Shown here: piece by piece, positions 38,325 through 54,679 of the stretch | Layout: every line of letters begins with the position of its first letter | Numbering within the stretch: position 1 is the first letter of the stretch | Assembly: GCA_009731375.1 (NCBI GenBank) | Contig: BJOX01000227.1 | Location: 537,985-601,984, forward strand | Direction of reading: 5' to 3' | From: Paulinella micropora | Taxonomy: Eukaryota > Cercozoa > Imbricatea > Euglyphida | Length of the DNA stretch: 64,000 nt | Notes under the pieces: model-generated | Databases searched by the model: none | What the model was told of the DNA's origin: nothing | The model's input: the letters and a program-made list of their open reading frames with translations, nothing else | Made by a program: the position numbers and the translations under genes

Positions 38325-39890
38325 TCAACCGGTGCGATTACGTTTGTTTTTAGCGGGCTTTCCGTACTGCTTATGCCAGGCGTGGCATGTGCGTCCTGCA
38401 GAATTGCAGAGGGGAAGGTCAGGGCCGCACGTCGCGCAGAACCACTCGGTGTAGTTCACCTTTTTTTCTGGATAGGCATACAGACACACACAACATCTGC
38501 GCCTCTTTGCCCTCTCTGTACTCTCCCTAAAAGCCTCACCTGCCTCCCGCTTCTTCCTAAGTTTGTCCCCCTGGACCGTGAGACCGTACCTGGACAAAAG
38601 CATGCATGAGGGGGGGTTGGGGTCAACACTATTAATATCTACTACCGCACGGGGGGGGGGGGGGGAAAAAAAAAAAAAANNNNNNNNNNGTTTGGCAAGC
38701 AGGCTTTTGAAGTAGCCTGGCCTGCCATCTCCTTTCATTAAATTAAGGTTGGCTAAAACTGTTGTCGAAAATTTCAGGTAATGCCTGTACGCATTCGTGA
38801 CAATGAAATCGATCAAAATTAGGAAATCGACCTTCACCCAATTATGGGTGGCAATAGATAAATTAAGACAATTTGACCCGTGACGAGCGGAATTGAACAT
38901 ATCTACCGCGTTGTAAGCTGAATAGTACAAGGCCACGGCCTGGCAACGCGGAACCTGAGGCATAGACTTAGAAAAACGCGCATTCCGAGGTGTACCCGCT
39001 AAAGTAGTAGAGCAAGTGGCAATAATTTGCTGCTGATTATGGTCGTTTTGGTTCACTGCGAGCAGCTTTACCCCATCCTTTTCGCATACAGCCGAGGCTA
39101 AATCCCCCTTTGCCCCCCCCCCCCCCCCCCCCCCCCCCCACCACNNNNNNNNNNCCGAGTGTGCAGTCTTCACCATGCCCACAAAATCCAGCCCCCTTCG
39201 CTTCAACTCCATGGCAGTTTTTACAGACGCAAACCAGGAATCTCCGATAACAATGCGTCCCGTACCCCACCAAGGCTTAGTTAATCGTAAAGTAGTGCCG
39301 GTGGTAACCCCCAGGGCTGCCACAAACTCTTTTTGCCTATCCCTCGCCTGCCCCTCCACCATTTCCATGGCGATATCGATACAGATCCCAGACTCCACGT
39401 CAACCACCGTATGGTATTCCCTTCCAACAGGGATAGGCTTCCTTGGGACCACCATTTGCCCAGGCATCCCCTCCCCAGTATACTGCCCCATGCTTTCGTC
39501 CACAATAACCCCCCCCCCCCCCNNNNNNNNNNAAGCACGAATAGGGAGAAAAGGGTCTGCATCTGTAGGGGGGGGGGGGGGGGCAAGCCTTAGACACTTC
39601 AAAATTGCATCGAACCGATTACAGGGCATTAACTTTCCAAAATCATCCCCCGGTAGCCCATCTGTGCCCATTTCGCTAGCTTTCGACCAATGACACCGTC
39701 TGCGGCCCCTGTCGGCTAAGGAAATCTTCAAAAGAATGCCCAAAAAGCTCCAAAACTCTGGCTCTGTCAATGGGGTTCTCAGCCGGGGGTAATGCTCCCT
39801 CGCCAGCTCCTCCGAAGTGAGGGTTAGTATAGTTGGTACCATCGACGTTGGAAAAAAATGCATAAAGTGTCTACACACATAAAAAAACAA
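38325..39890 (-). CDS. piggyBac-like transposase (DDE_Tnp_1_7 type), interrupted by N/poly-G gaps
   Basis: The frame encodes about 500 residues. The N-terminal part (LTEPEFWSFLGILLKISLAD, CNRFDAILKCLRL) is typical of PGBD proteins. Catalytic Asp sites: VDESMGQY, RIVIGDSWFASVK and YNAVDMFNSARHG. The C-terminal part has a Cys/His zinc domain, RCCVCLYA ... CATCGPDLPLCNSAGRTCHAWH. The enzyme would excise and insert DNA at TTAA sites. Three gaps of ten Ns with poly-C or poly-G edges (38680, 39145, 39523) remove coding sequence, about 20 residues between PFLPIRA and VIVDESM for example. Activity cannot be judged. Confidence 0.85.
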   Translation of the reverse strand: MFFYVCRHFMHFFPTSMVPTILTLTSEELAREHYPRLRTPLTEPEFWSFLGILLKISLADRGRRRCHWSKASEMGTDGLPGDDFGKLMPCNRFDAILKCLRLAPPPPPTDADPFLPIRAXXXXGGGGVIVDESMGQYTGEGMPGQMVVPRKPIPVGREYHTVVDVESGICIDIAMEMVEGQARDRQKEFVAALGVTTGTTLRLTKPWWGTGRIVIGDSWFASVKTAMELKRRGLDFVGMVKTAHSXXXXWWGGGGGGGGAKGDLASAVCEKDGVKLLAVNQNDHNQQQIIATCSTTLAGTPRNARFSKSMPQVPRCQAVALYYSAYNAVDMFNSARHGSNCLNLSIATHNWVKVDFLILIDFIVTNAYRHYLKFSTTVLANLNLMKGDGRPGYFKSLLAKXXXXFFFFSPPPPRAVVDINSVDPNPPSCMLLSRYGLTVQGDKLRKKREAGEAFRESTERAKRRRCCVCLYAYPEKKVNYTEWFCATCGPDLPLCNSAGRTCHAWHKQYGKPAKNKRNRTG

Positions 39891-39957
39891 AAAAAAAAAT
39901 TAAAAAAAAATTGGCAAATGGCAAAAACAGGGGGCAAAGTGAACCGTGGCACCATGA

Positions 39958-40614
39958 TTAACAAACAAGCAACAATAAAAACAAGTCTCGAAACTTTATT
40001 TTCTCTCTCAAATCTCTTTGCAAATACAAAATATAATTCAAAACAAAAAACATAGAAAGATAGAAAAAGTGTTGGGGAGTGTAAGGGTAACTGGAATAGT
40101 GCAGGGAGCAAGAGGAGAAGGAGAGAATGAGAGGCCCCCGAGAACAAGAGAGGGGCGACGTCAAAAAGCGAATCCATGCTCGACCTCGACTTGTGTCGAG
40201 GTCGATCGCTGCTCCAGTCCACAGTCTGTGGACCCAACACCCATTCGAATCCCTTTTGCATAAGCCTGGTTTTGCTTTCTCCTCCTCTACTTCCTGGGCT
40301 GTGTAAGGGCTGGGGTTGTATACGGGGGGGCCTTCATCGTCACCACCTTCCTCCTCCTCCTCGTTTTCCTCTTCCTGAACCTGCTCCTTCTTCTCATCTT
40401 TCTGTTCTAACTCCTCCTCCTCCTCCTCCTGTTCGTCCTCTGAAACCACTGCCTCCACCTCTTCTCCATCCCCATCTATGGACTTATAACTCGTTCCCTC
40501 ACGCGAGGGGCATGTGTTGCAACTGTTAATGGTTATGAAATAATCCTTGTCATCCGTTGTAACAAAAGCTTTTTGGTGTTTTGTTTCTTGTTCTTTCAGC
40601 CTCCCCAAAGCCAC
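39958..40614 (-). CDS. Acidic ORF, probable N-terminal exon of the piggyBac-like transposase
   Basis: It begins MALGRLKEQETKHQ and contains a Glu/Asp-rich stretch (DEQEEEEEELEQKDEKKEQV). piggyBac proteins often start with an acidic, poorly structured region. It lies just upstream of the transposase ORF in another frame, so an intron or frameshift must intervene. The hydrophobic second half (from about 40100) is probably not coding. Confidence 0.45.
   Translation of the reverse strand: MALGRLKEQETKHQKAFVTTDDKDYFITINSCNTCPSREGTSYKSIDGDGEEVEAVVSEDEQEEEEEELEQKDEKKEQVQEEENEEEEEGGDDEGPPVYNPSPYTAQEVEEEKAKPGLCKRDSNGCWVHRLWTGAAIDLDTSRGRAWIRFLTSPLSCSRGPLILSFSSCSLHYSSYPYTPQHFFYLSMFFVLNYILYLQRDLREKIKFRDLFLLLLVC
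40179..40204. repeat. Perfect hairpin TCGACCTCGAC / GTCGAGGTCGA
   Basis: An 11-bp perfect inverted repeat with a four-base loop inside the acidic ORF region. Confidence 0.7.
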
Positions 40615-40888
40615 AATGGGGTCCTGAGCACTTTGAAAAAATAAAAAAATAACTTCAAACTCGACTCAAAGGACTGAGCTGAAATTTTACCAGTCGATTT
40701 CTAGGGACTTTTCCTACATTTTACTAGAGTTTGTTTCATAAAAACAGCTCCGGTTGTCTCGGGAGAATTTTTTAAAAATTAGTCACTAAAAAGTGGATGC
40801 CGGCCGGCACCTGCGGATGCCGGCCGGCATCCGCATGCACATAGACACTACGCAATTTATGATCACTCTTTATTAATAAATTATTATT

Positions 40889-41020
40889 ACCGGTATCGAC
40901 GTTGCTGATAACTGCACTATCGTTTGCTTGGAAAATATTTTTTTAGTTATTGTATTAATAGGCATGACTTAGCTTCATCATCAATTATTAATAATAGACT
41001 TGATTCTGTTTGCCACTGCG
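40889..41020 (+). repeat. Flanking direct repeat, right of the piggyBac-like element
   Basis: Second copy of 37938-38080. The segment CACTxCGCAAT..TCACTCTTTA also appears on both sides of this copy (40845 and 41015). Confidence 0.8.
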
Positions 41021-41100
41021 CAATCACTCTTTAATGAACATGCAAATCAAAGTTTCAAAGTGAGATGTTGATGATGAAGTTACGAGCGGTGTGCCCCGAG

Positions 41101-41559
41101 GACAAAAAAAAAAAAAAAAAAAAGGGGGGGGGGGGGGGGGGGGGGGGGCGGTTNNNNNNNNNNNNNNNNNNNNNNNNNNNNNNNNNNNNNNNNNNNNNNN
41201 NNNNNNNNNNNNNNNNNNNNNNNNNNNNNNNNNAGGAGTGAGAGAGAGAGAGAGAGAGAGAGAAAGAAAGAAGAAGATGAAGAAGATGAAGAAGATGAAG
41301 AAGATGAAGAAGAAGAAGAAGAAGAAGAAGAAGAAGAAGAAGAAGAAGAAGAAGAAGAAGAAGAAAGATAAGAAGAAGAGAGTGAGAGAACGAGTGAGAG
41401 AGCGAGTGAGAGCGAGTGAGAGAGCGAGCAAGAGAGCAAGTGAGAGAGCGAGTGAGAGAGCGAGTGAGAGAGCGAGTGAGAGAGGGAGTGAGAGAGCGAG
41501 TGAGAGAGCGAGTGTGTGTGTGTGAGAGAGAGAGAGAGTGAGAGAGAGAGAGAGAGAGA

Positions 41560-41596
<37 letters not shown>

Positions 41597-41598
41597 TG

Positions 41599-41671
<73 letters not shown>

Positions 41672-41873
41672 GAGAGAGAGAGAGAGNNNNNNNNNNNNNN
41701 NNNNNNNNNNNNNNNNNNNNNNNNNNNNNNNNNNNNNNNNNNNNNNNNNNNNNNNNNNNNNNNNNNNNNNNNNNNNNNNNNNNNNNNNNNNNNNNNNNNN
41801 NNNNNNNNNNNNNNNNNNNNNNNNNNNNNNNNNNNNNNNNNNNNNNNNNNNNNNNNNNNNNNNNNNNNNNNNN
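41101..41873. repeat. Poly-A/poly-G, GA/GAA microsatellites and two N gaps
   Basis: Contains A and G runs (41104-41148), gaps at 41154-41233 and 41687-41873, AAGAAG and GAGA arrays with GAGT variants. ORFs here are low-complexity shadows. Confidence 0.9.
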
Positions 41874-43300
41874 GGTGAGGTCACAATTTTCCCAGCGACG
41901 CGCAAGCAGCCCATGTTCCTTGAATCAGAACCGACGCAAGAAACACAAGAAACAATAAGTACGTGGGCTCGTTCCAGGTATGTGATAAGTAGAAAACACG
42001 ATTTAAACGTCATAAAGAAAATACAATAAAAATACTGTTGAAGTAGTGAGTGGTACTGATGGATGGGCACGAAATGATAAAGTGACTAGCATAGGAGCAG
42101 GGCGTTATGTTGCAGGCCACGGGGATGCAAGTATGAGCAAGTGAAATAAAGCCCGGATCAACACGGAATTCCATACAGAGGTAGTAAAAGATACTTACTA
42201 ACAAGATACACGTGAATTTCCGTGTTTCTGGAGGACCTAAGTCACTCGAAACTAGTGTTGTTGCTTAGCAACGATCCTAGATTTCCAAGTTTTTTTCGAG
42301 GAATGAAGGTCAGAAACACACATAAAAAGGCGGAGGTGGCTGAAAATAGCACAGAAGCCCTAGCTAACATGTAAACAATGATTTTGGAACAAAAACACGA
42401 CTAATGAACTATTTTTTCACAATGTCGGTAGGCTAGGTAGGTGGTGCGTGAGTAGGAAAATTATCTGTTCCTAACTAGTTCACCAGTGGTATGCAGGGGC
42501 ATGGATTTGTGTGCTCCTACAGCTCTCACAAGCAAGCTCGAGACATGTAATCATCATAAGTAAGAATAAGAGCACGGGGAGCCTCGCTTCAGAATCCTTC
42601 ACGAGCACAGAGGCTGCAAGGGGGTATGTGGGAAGCAGTGCACCTAGCTGCCTTGAGTACCTCACACATGTACCACCATTCAACTAAACAGTCGAAACGT
42701 TTGTTGGGACCCTGGAGAAGGGGTCTGCCATAGGACTAGGGCGGAGGCCACCCACACACTACACCAGACCTCGGTGAGTCTGACCATCTACGACCTACCA
42801 AAAACACCAAGAGGAAATTCCAAGCTCGACTGGCGCGAAAGCACAAGTGGCTGCGTCGGACAAGACATACATTTATCAGCATTCACCTCCCCTAACTTTT
42901 GGTACATCCAGTACTACATCCCTCTTGGGAAAGCTCGAGATGTGTGACACAACCACCGACCGACTATCCATTCACCCCCGATTCACAAGACTTTTCTTCC
43001 CTATCTCCCTCTGACTCCAATAAAAAGAGCTGAACGCTCTGATTGCACTGCTGAGTGCCTCCAGACCTCAGCTTTCGATTCCACTAAAAACCTTTGCAAA
43101 CCATGCTCTCTCCAACGAGAAAGCCTCCCCTGTTCCAATGACCCACCCAGGAAAAAGTGGCAAAACAGTTCAGCTTTTGGGAAAAGCTCAGCTTATGGGA
43201 ACGTCTTGCTCCTAGCTATGGTCCCTAGTAAGGTACTAGAGAATATCTGGTACTGTGAACCGATCTTTCGTGACATAGAAACCAAGCAGCTCTAAGCGAC
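41874..43300. other. Stretch of 1.4 kb without a recognised gene
   Basis: Unique-looking sequence with only short ORFs; I see no domain, RNA gene or repeat boundary. Confidence 0.4.
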
Positions 43301-43376
43301 AACATGGAGGCTGCTTTGACAGCCTCGCGTGCAGGCCAACACCATGTCCTGACCGATTTTGTGGTCTCTAATCTTT

Positions 43377-43377
<1 letters not shown>

Positions 43378-43425
<48 letters not shown>
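43378..43425. repeat. Poly-T tract
   Basis: About 48 consecutive T residues upstream of the first LRR-like exon. Confidence 0.95.
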
Positions 43426-43564
43426 CCCCTCTTTAATTTGTATTGCCTTATGCCTTCCTTTTCTTTGTAAATTTTTTGCCTTTTCGCTTGAAGCTCCTTT
43501 CTTTTACTTCTTGTTTGTGAGTCTTTTATCTTCATGGTCAAATGCTGTGTTGAGCTTAGGCCAG

Positions 43565-48433
<4,869 letters not shown>

Positions 48434-48599
48434 GGAAAAGAAAGGCAGAACGAAGCAAAAAAAAGAGACAAGAAAGTAAAGAAAGGAAAGAAATGAAGGG
48501 AAAGGAAAATAATGTTCAAGGGGTCTCAATACAGGGTTGCCATGATACTTACTATGATTTAAATATCATCAACTTAGCGAGCGGCGGCTGCAAAAGAAC

Positions 48600-48607
48600 T
48601 ATTAAGC

Positions 48608-48644
<37 letters not shown>

Positions 48645-48663
48645 GCAGCAGCAGCAGCAGCAG
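48600..48663. repeat. (AAC)n/(AGC)n microsatellite
   Basis: CAACAA and CAGCAG units; encodes Gln in one frame but no gene is supported. Confidence 0.9.
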
Positions 48664-48719
48664 AAACGAAAGAGATCCGACAGTCAGGCGGACTGTCCAG
48701 CTGAGGCAACACTTTCATA

Positions 48720-49533
48720 ATATTAATATTTCAACAGCTGACTGACTAACTGTTGTTCATGGAAAAAGGAACTTAGTTTTGGCTAAACTAAATTTAAGTG
48801 GGGGTTTTATAATATAATATTAACATATTAATATCTGTTTCAGTGAAAGTTATTAATAATTATTAATATCATAATTGCATAATTATTATTACAACTTTAA
48901 ATTCGGCCAATTAAATTCGGCCAACTGTAGTATGTACATTTTTCCCAAATTTTTCAATGTCCCGGACCGGTTTTTCTAAGACTTGCGAAACATGCTCAGA
49001 AATCACGGAGAAGCTAGAAAATCATTTGAAAACGATATTAAAACATATTTTTATTTATTTTAGTTAACTTTGATCGGACTTCAATTTTTTCATGGGTCGG
49101 CCCGGGGTCAGGGTCCGGAACAGTATAAAAGTTGCTGATTTTTTCACTGAAGTCATTTGGTGTCAAATGTGCTGAATTTCAACTGAAACACACGTAAACA
49201 GTGCCGCATTACTATCTATTACAATAATACATTACTTTTCAGTAGTACTGTTTTACGCAATAATTACTATTATCATCTTAATAATAACATTTGAGCCGGC
49301 CGGGACTGAAGTTGTTAAGATGAGTTCTGACATAGACAAAAACCGTGCCTCACAACACACGGCTGTGAAGAGTGACACTACTAAGACATGGCGCACTCTG
49401 ACCCAAGTCCGAAACAGCATGATCATCAAATAGCCACGCATGCCGGTTGCGGCGGGTGACGCTTAGTTTTCATCTGCTATTAATAACTAATACAGTAGGC
49501 TGAAGTTAGCACATGTAGAGTGGCCCCGGTATT
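48720..49533. other. AT-rich stretch without a recognised gene
   Basis: No ORF of interest, no repeat boundary except the start of the 1.2-kb direct repeat at 49534. Confidence 0.4.
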
Positions 49534-50766
<1,233 letters not shown>

Positions 50767-50866
50767 AGTTAGGGGCCTCAGGAATCGTATCCCGAGGCCA
50801 AGGGAGAAAACCGGAACCCAACCATCCGACTGGCCAACCCCGCCCGTCAACATGATCAGAGTTTGA

Positions 50867-51772
50867 TCATAGGAAACCTTGGACCCACGCCCATCTTACT
50901 CGAAATGATGTGTTTTCCATCCACTCTGGCCATTGAGTAGACTTTCGGAAAAGATATCTGATATCGGACCACGTCGAGTCTCGGGATATCATGCGGGCAA
51001 TAGCCGTTTCGAACACGTTGCGTGAGTATCTAATCTCAACAAAAAGACGTAGGACGAATTCCGCAAGTAGTTGCTGGCTGGAGCATTGGGCACGGAAGAG
51101 CGTGAGCATCCCGATTACGGTGCCGACTAGGGTTTCTCGCCGTGTGAAAGAGTCCATTGGTGGTAGTCGAGGGAAACGGGTTCGGTTTTCGGTCATCATG
51201 GATGTCCAATTCTTGAAATGCGGACGGGACATGTACGACTGAGTCTCATGGACATCGACGGGGATTACGAGGTCATATCCTGCGAAGATTATCGAGTAGT
51301 GCCCTTGGTTTGGGGATATCGGGTCTTCCTCAAGTTCCAACCCGCCTGTATATAGCTGTTCGTCTTGTGGGCTCTTCCCGTCACCCGACTGCCTGATGAG
51401 AGAAAGTAGTAAGTGGATAATAGGGTGGTCAACTGGTAGTGCGGTCATTAGCAAGAGGTCGTCTACTTGGCGGACTCCATATATGGCGGGGCGCAAGAGC
51501 TGGGGGACCCGGGTGGAGATAGCGATGTGTTCGTCGACCATACACTTCATTACCGCCAACTGGGCGGAGAGGTATCCACCAATCGGGCAGCCGTGCAGGT
51601 GGACGAAGACAGAATCGCCCATGGAGAAAAATGTATTCTTGAGGTCTAAACTGACTATACGTGTAATGTCGTCGAACGTGAAAAAATAGAAATCATCCGT
51701 CGCATTGCCCGTCTTCCACCCGACCTCGAATTTTAGCTTGTTGTCCGTGTTCAGCCAAGCTTGTTTCGACAC
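50867..51772 (-). CDS. Reverse transcriptase core (fingers/palm/thumb)
   Basis: 301-residue ORF. SLDLKNTFFSMGDSVFVHLH then GCPIGGYLSAQLAVMKCMVD and YGVRQVDDLLLM give the RT A, B and C motifs, with the catalytic Asp pair in QVDD. The C-terminal part (GTVIGMLTLFRAQCSSQQLL, then EIRYSRNVFETAI) is helical, as in the thumb of Penelope-like or TERT-like RTs. The B-box pattern GxPxGGxLS and an upstream DKN box point to a Penelope-like or related non-LTR lineage, rather than Copia or Gypsy. The catalytic residues look intact. The fingers lie in the preceding ORF in another frame. Confidence 0.7.
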   Translation of the reverse strand: MSKQAWLNTDNKLKFEVGWKTGNATDDFYFFTFDDITRIVSLDLKNTFFSMGDSVFVHLHGCPIGGYLSAQLAVMKCMVDEHIAISTRVPQLLRPAIYGVRQVDDLLLMTALPVDHPIIHLLLSLIRQSGDGKSPQDEQLYTGGLELEEDPISPNQGHYSIIFAGYDLVIPVDVHETQSYMSRPHFKNWTSMMTENRTRFPRLPPMDSFTRRETLVGTVIGMLTLFRAQCSSQQLLAEFVLRLFVEIRYSRNVFETAIARMISRDSTWSDIRYLFRKSTQWPEWMENTSFRVRWAWVQGFL

Positions 51773-51981
51773 CTGGAAGGCATCGCGGTATGTAGTCGAA
51801 CGTTTGTTTTCTCTCGTTGGAGAAGGATAAACTGTAGGACACGGCTAAGGTTACGTAGAACATTTCGCCACGGTGATCGTTTCTGATTGCACACGAGTCG
51901 GGCTTTCTCGTATGGGGACTTGTCCTTCGGAAAAACGATGGCGCTGTGGATCTTCGAGCGTTTGCGGTTGAGACGGCCAAA

Positions 51982-52533
51982 TTATGAAAACTTATGGACT
52001 CTATAGAGACGGATAAACTCTTCCCGGAGATCAGTGGACGATGATGGGGACCGGGTGAACGCTGGGCAGTCTACAACTTCCTTCCACATTCGCTGGTACG
52101 TTAACACTGGACATTCTACCCATAGGGAGTTGCCGTTCTTATCCAAAGTTTGAGTAACGAGCGGACGTAGGTGATCGCGGCATAGAAACACTTGGTCCAT
52201 GGTAACAGCAGTGCGGTTTTGGTCTTGACAACGTATAACGGCATCGCCGATAGAGCGGATGAGGTGATCAACATCGCTATGCGCCGTTCCGGCTAGAGTG
52301 AGACGACGTCTTAGGGTTTTCCTATGGGAGTGGACGAGCTCCTGGACACTCCGAGTAGTGTTGCTGGGTTTTGTCGTTCGTGGATTATCTTGGCCTTGAT
52401 GGCCGAGTACGCGATCGATTCCAGCTAAGAAACTAATGATGGCTTTGTAGACGATTACTTCAATGCTGGCTTTCGTGGGTGTCGGAGACCAGGCGCTACT
52501 GAGTTGACCGATCACTCCCGGGAACCCTGGCAT
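51982..52533 (-). CDS. RT N-terminal/fingers part
   Basis: 183 residues. FLCRDHLRPLVTQTLDKNGN then WVECPVLTYQRM resembles the RT motif where DKN precedes a C..xY pair in Penelope-like RTs. It is separated from the core ORF by about 210 bases with frame changes, so the RT is probably interrupted by a frameshift. Confidence 0.5.
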   Translation of the reverse strand: MPGFPGVIGQLSSAWSPTPTKASIEVIVYKAIISFLAGIDRVLGHQGQDNPRTTKPSNTTRSVQELVHSHRKTLRRRLTLAGTAHSDVDHLIRSIGDAVIRCQDQNRTAVTMDQVFLCRDHLRPLVTQTLDKNGNSLWVECPVLTYQRMWKEVVDCPAFTRSPSSSTDLREEFIRLYRVHKFS

Positions 52534-53713
52534 ATCCGAAAGGCGGCCGGAGAAATGGGAGGCTTGCGTCAGATGATGCCACGGATGACACGTGCACTCG
52601 GGTGGTTGCGGGTACTTGGCAGAACATAAATTTCGATGTGTGGACTACATGGTTGAGCAGGATGCCTGCTATCGTTGGGGGCTTCTTGTGGGAAATCTTG
52701 GTAAGCGGCGCCAGAAATTTTGACGCCGCGTGACACGGTTTATATAGTTGAAGTATGATAGTCGAGAGTGTGCGGGCGAAAGCTCGGGTGATTCCGCCGC
52801 CGACGCTGAGTGAGAGAGTGTAGTTCGAGCCTCTTAATACTTGCGGGTAGTGCTTGAGGTTCGATCGCACGACCCTGGTAACGTAACATTTTGTGCGGCC
52901 GGGGGGCATGCTATTGGTTTGGGACCATACATTGATAGCTTGGAGGACCGTTGCTGAACGCATTTGGGGGGCCCAGGAGTGGGGGTGGTTGGCGATTTTC
53001 TCTATCGGTATGGTATTGTCCAAATAAGAAGCTGTGTTGTCAACTCTGATGAGAAAAGAACCAAAAGGTCGTCTGAGAAGGGACCATGCGGCCGATGATC
53101 TCATGCGGACATACGGTTTGTTCCGGGTTTGATAGTGACCGAGTTCATATATCTTGGATCGGCCGTAAAGTCGCTTCAGTTGGTCCCAGTCTTCTAGACC
53201 CACACGGCGACCATACTTCTGGACCAGGACTACTTCTCGATGGTTAGCGTCGTCCAATAGTTGGGATAGTTTGGCATACACCGATGATGGCGCTGAGTGT
53301 GATATCCATAATGCAATAGAGTTGCTCCGTCGATAGTGGTGGGTAGTTCCTCTAAGTGAGATTGGGTGATGGCAGTCTGGGTTGAGGCATGGGCATAGGC
53401 TCTGTTTTGCTCGGGTACGCGCATCGCGGGGGACTGCATGTTTCGGGACGTAAGCTGTTCGGGCGTGGAAGGGGCGCATGCGTGGGAAAGCGCGTCGTCG
53501 CACATTCATTCGGGGGAGTAGGAGAGAAATGAATTTTTGTTCAAGTGCAAGACGTTGTGAGCGGGTGGTGGACTCTTCTTCTGCTGTCATGTAGGATGGG
53601 ATCGGGCATATGATCGCTATTGGTACGGATATGAATTGGTGAAAACCGACGCTACCACCTAGGCGGCTGAGTCTGGTAACTGGAAGGCGATAGTTTACGT
53701 CTTGTCGTCGCAT
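52496..53713 (-). CDS. Unknown 405-residue ORF upstream of RT
   Basis: Basic, Arg-rich sequence with CPCLNPDCHHPI (possible zinc site) and YGRRVGLEDWDQLKRLYG. Its 3' end overlaps the RT fingers ORF by 38 bases. It could be the N-terminal extension of the RT polyprotein. No family recognised. Confidence 0.45.
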   Translation of the reverse strand: MRRQDVNYRLPVTRLSRLGGSVGFHQFISVPIAIICPIPSYMTAEEESTTRSQRLALEQKFISLLLPRMNVRRRAFPRMRPFHARTAYVPKHAVPRDARTRAKQSLCPCLNPDCHHPISLRGTTHHYRRSNSIALWISHSAPSSVYAKLSQLLDDANHREVVLVQKYGRRVGLEDWDQLKRLYGRSKIYELGHYQTRNKPYVRMRSSAAWSLLRRPFGSFLIRVDNTASYLDNTIPIEKIANHPHSWAPQMRSATVLQAINVWSQTNSMPPGRTKCYVTRVVRSNLKHYPQVLRGSNYTLSLSVGGGITRAFARTLSTIILQLYKPCHAASKFLAPLTKISHKKPPTIAGILLNHVVHTSKFMFCQVPATTRVHVSSVASSDASLPFLRPPFGYARVPGSDRSTQ

Positions 53714-54190
53714 CGATCGGAACTCGTCTTTCGTGCGGGTTAACCATGTAGTGGACTCGCCGACGTAAGCAAGTTTGGTTTGTGAGAAAAGATATAGTAA
53801 ACAAGCGATACTGGGCGACTGTGGTGCTGGGGTTGGTCAAGATACGTGTATGGATCGATGTCGGGAGAGAAAGCGGAAATCCACGGCAGGAGTGTGCGTA
53901 GTTTCCTTAGGAGGGGTGTACAATTGATGATGGTGTCGATGACGGACACGAAAAAATGGGCTCGCATAAGTGGAAAAAACTTGCTATAGTATTCGGCCCC
54001 TTGATCCGTTTGATGATTTCTTCTTGGCGGAGACGATAGTCTTGAGTGCTGTCCGTACTGCGCATTTGATTAAGTGGGCATAGTTGGGGTATCTCGTAAT
54101 CGGCGCGACGTTGACCATAATCAAAACCTGCAGTAGGTGATGGCACGCTGTAGAAGCATCTACGAAACATTGTCGTTCCGCCGTTTTTCC

Positions 54191-54562
54191 CTAATCGGTC
54201 TCCGTTGGGGGATCATTCTTCTTACGACGGCGGCTACGGGCTGGCAGTAGGGTTGGGGTCAAGGTTGGGGTCGCTTTGCTGCTGGGGGGGGGNNNNNNNN
54301 NNGGGCCCGTCCCTTGGCGTGGTTCTTTCTTCTTGTCATCGTCTTCATCCTCTTCGGGTACAAGGGTTTGTTGGACGACTGCGGGAGGGGAATTGTGGGA
54401 GCGAGTGGTGAGTTTTGGAGGGGCATCGTTGCCGACTCCTACGTTCGGTCCTGTCGCAGATGTAGAAGGGGAGAAAGAAATATGGGGGCGTGCTGACCTC
54501 GTGGTCACGGCACTGAAGCAAGACAGACAAACATACAACACACAAACACACAAAACAAACAA
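54191..54562 (-). pseudogene. Ser/Pro-rich fragment interrupted by a 10-N gap
   Basis: The frame crosses the gap at 54293-54302 beside a poly-G run. It contains PEEDEDDDKKKEPRQG. Probably part of the gag-like region, but its relation to neighbours is unclear. Confidence 0.3.
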
Positions 54563-54679
54563 GAACGGAGCAGAAGGCGCGAGGCACGTTGAGAGGACGG
54601 GACATTGAATCGATCTTGATGGTAGTTGGTCTAGATGATATCGTTGAGATCAAGTTTGGGATGTTGCATAATTAGTAAA

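Larger units (their letters stand above)
38080..40850 (-). mobile_element. piggyBac-like DNA transposon
   Basis: The transposase coding region is bracketed by inverted sequences: CTATGTGTATGCGCATGGAT then GCCGGCCGGC at 38085-38118, and its reverse complement at 40797-40850. The palindrome GGATGCCGGCCGGCATCC is present at both ends (doubled on the right). Direct copies of a block of about 140 bp lie outside each end. Exact termini and the expected TTAA target site could not be fixed. Confidence 0.65.

Noticed and set aside
40889-41020. Target-site duplication of about 140 bp made by piggyBac
   Set aside because: piggyBac duplicates only TTAA; such a long duplication points to pre-existing or subterminal repeats instead.
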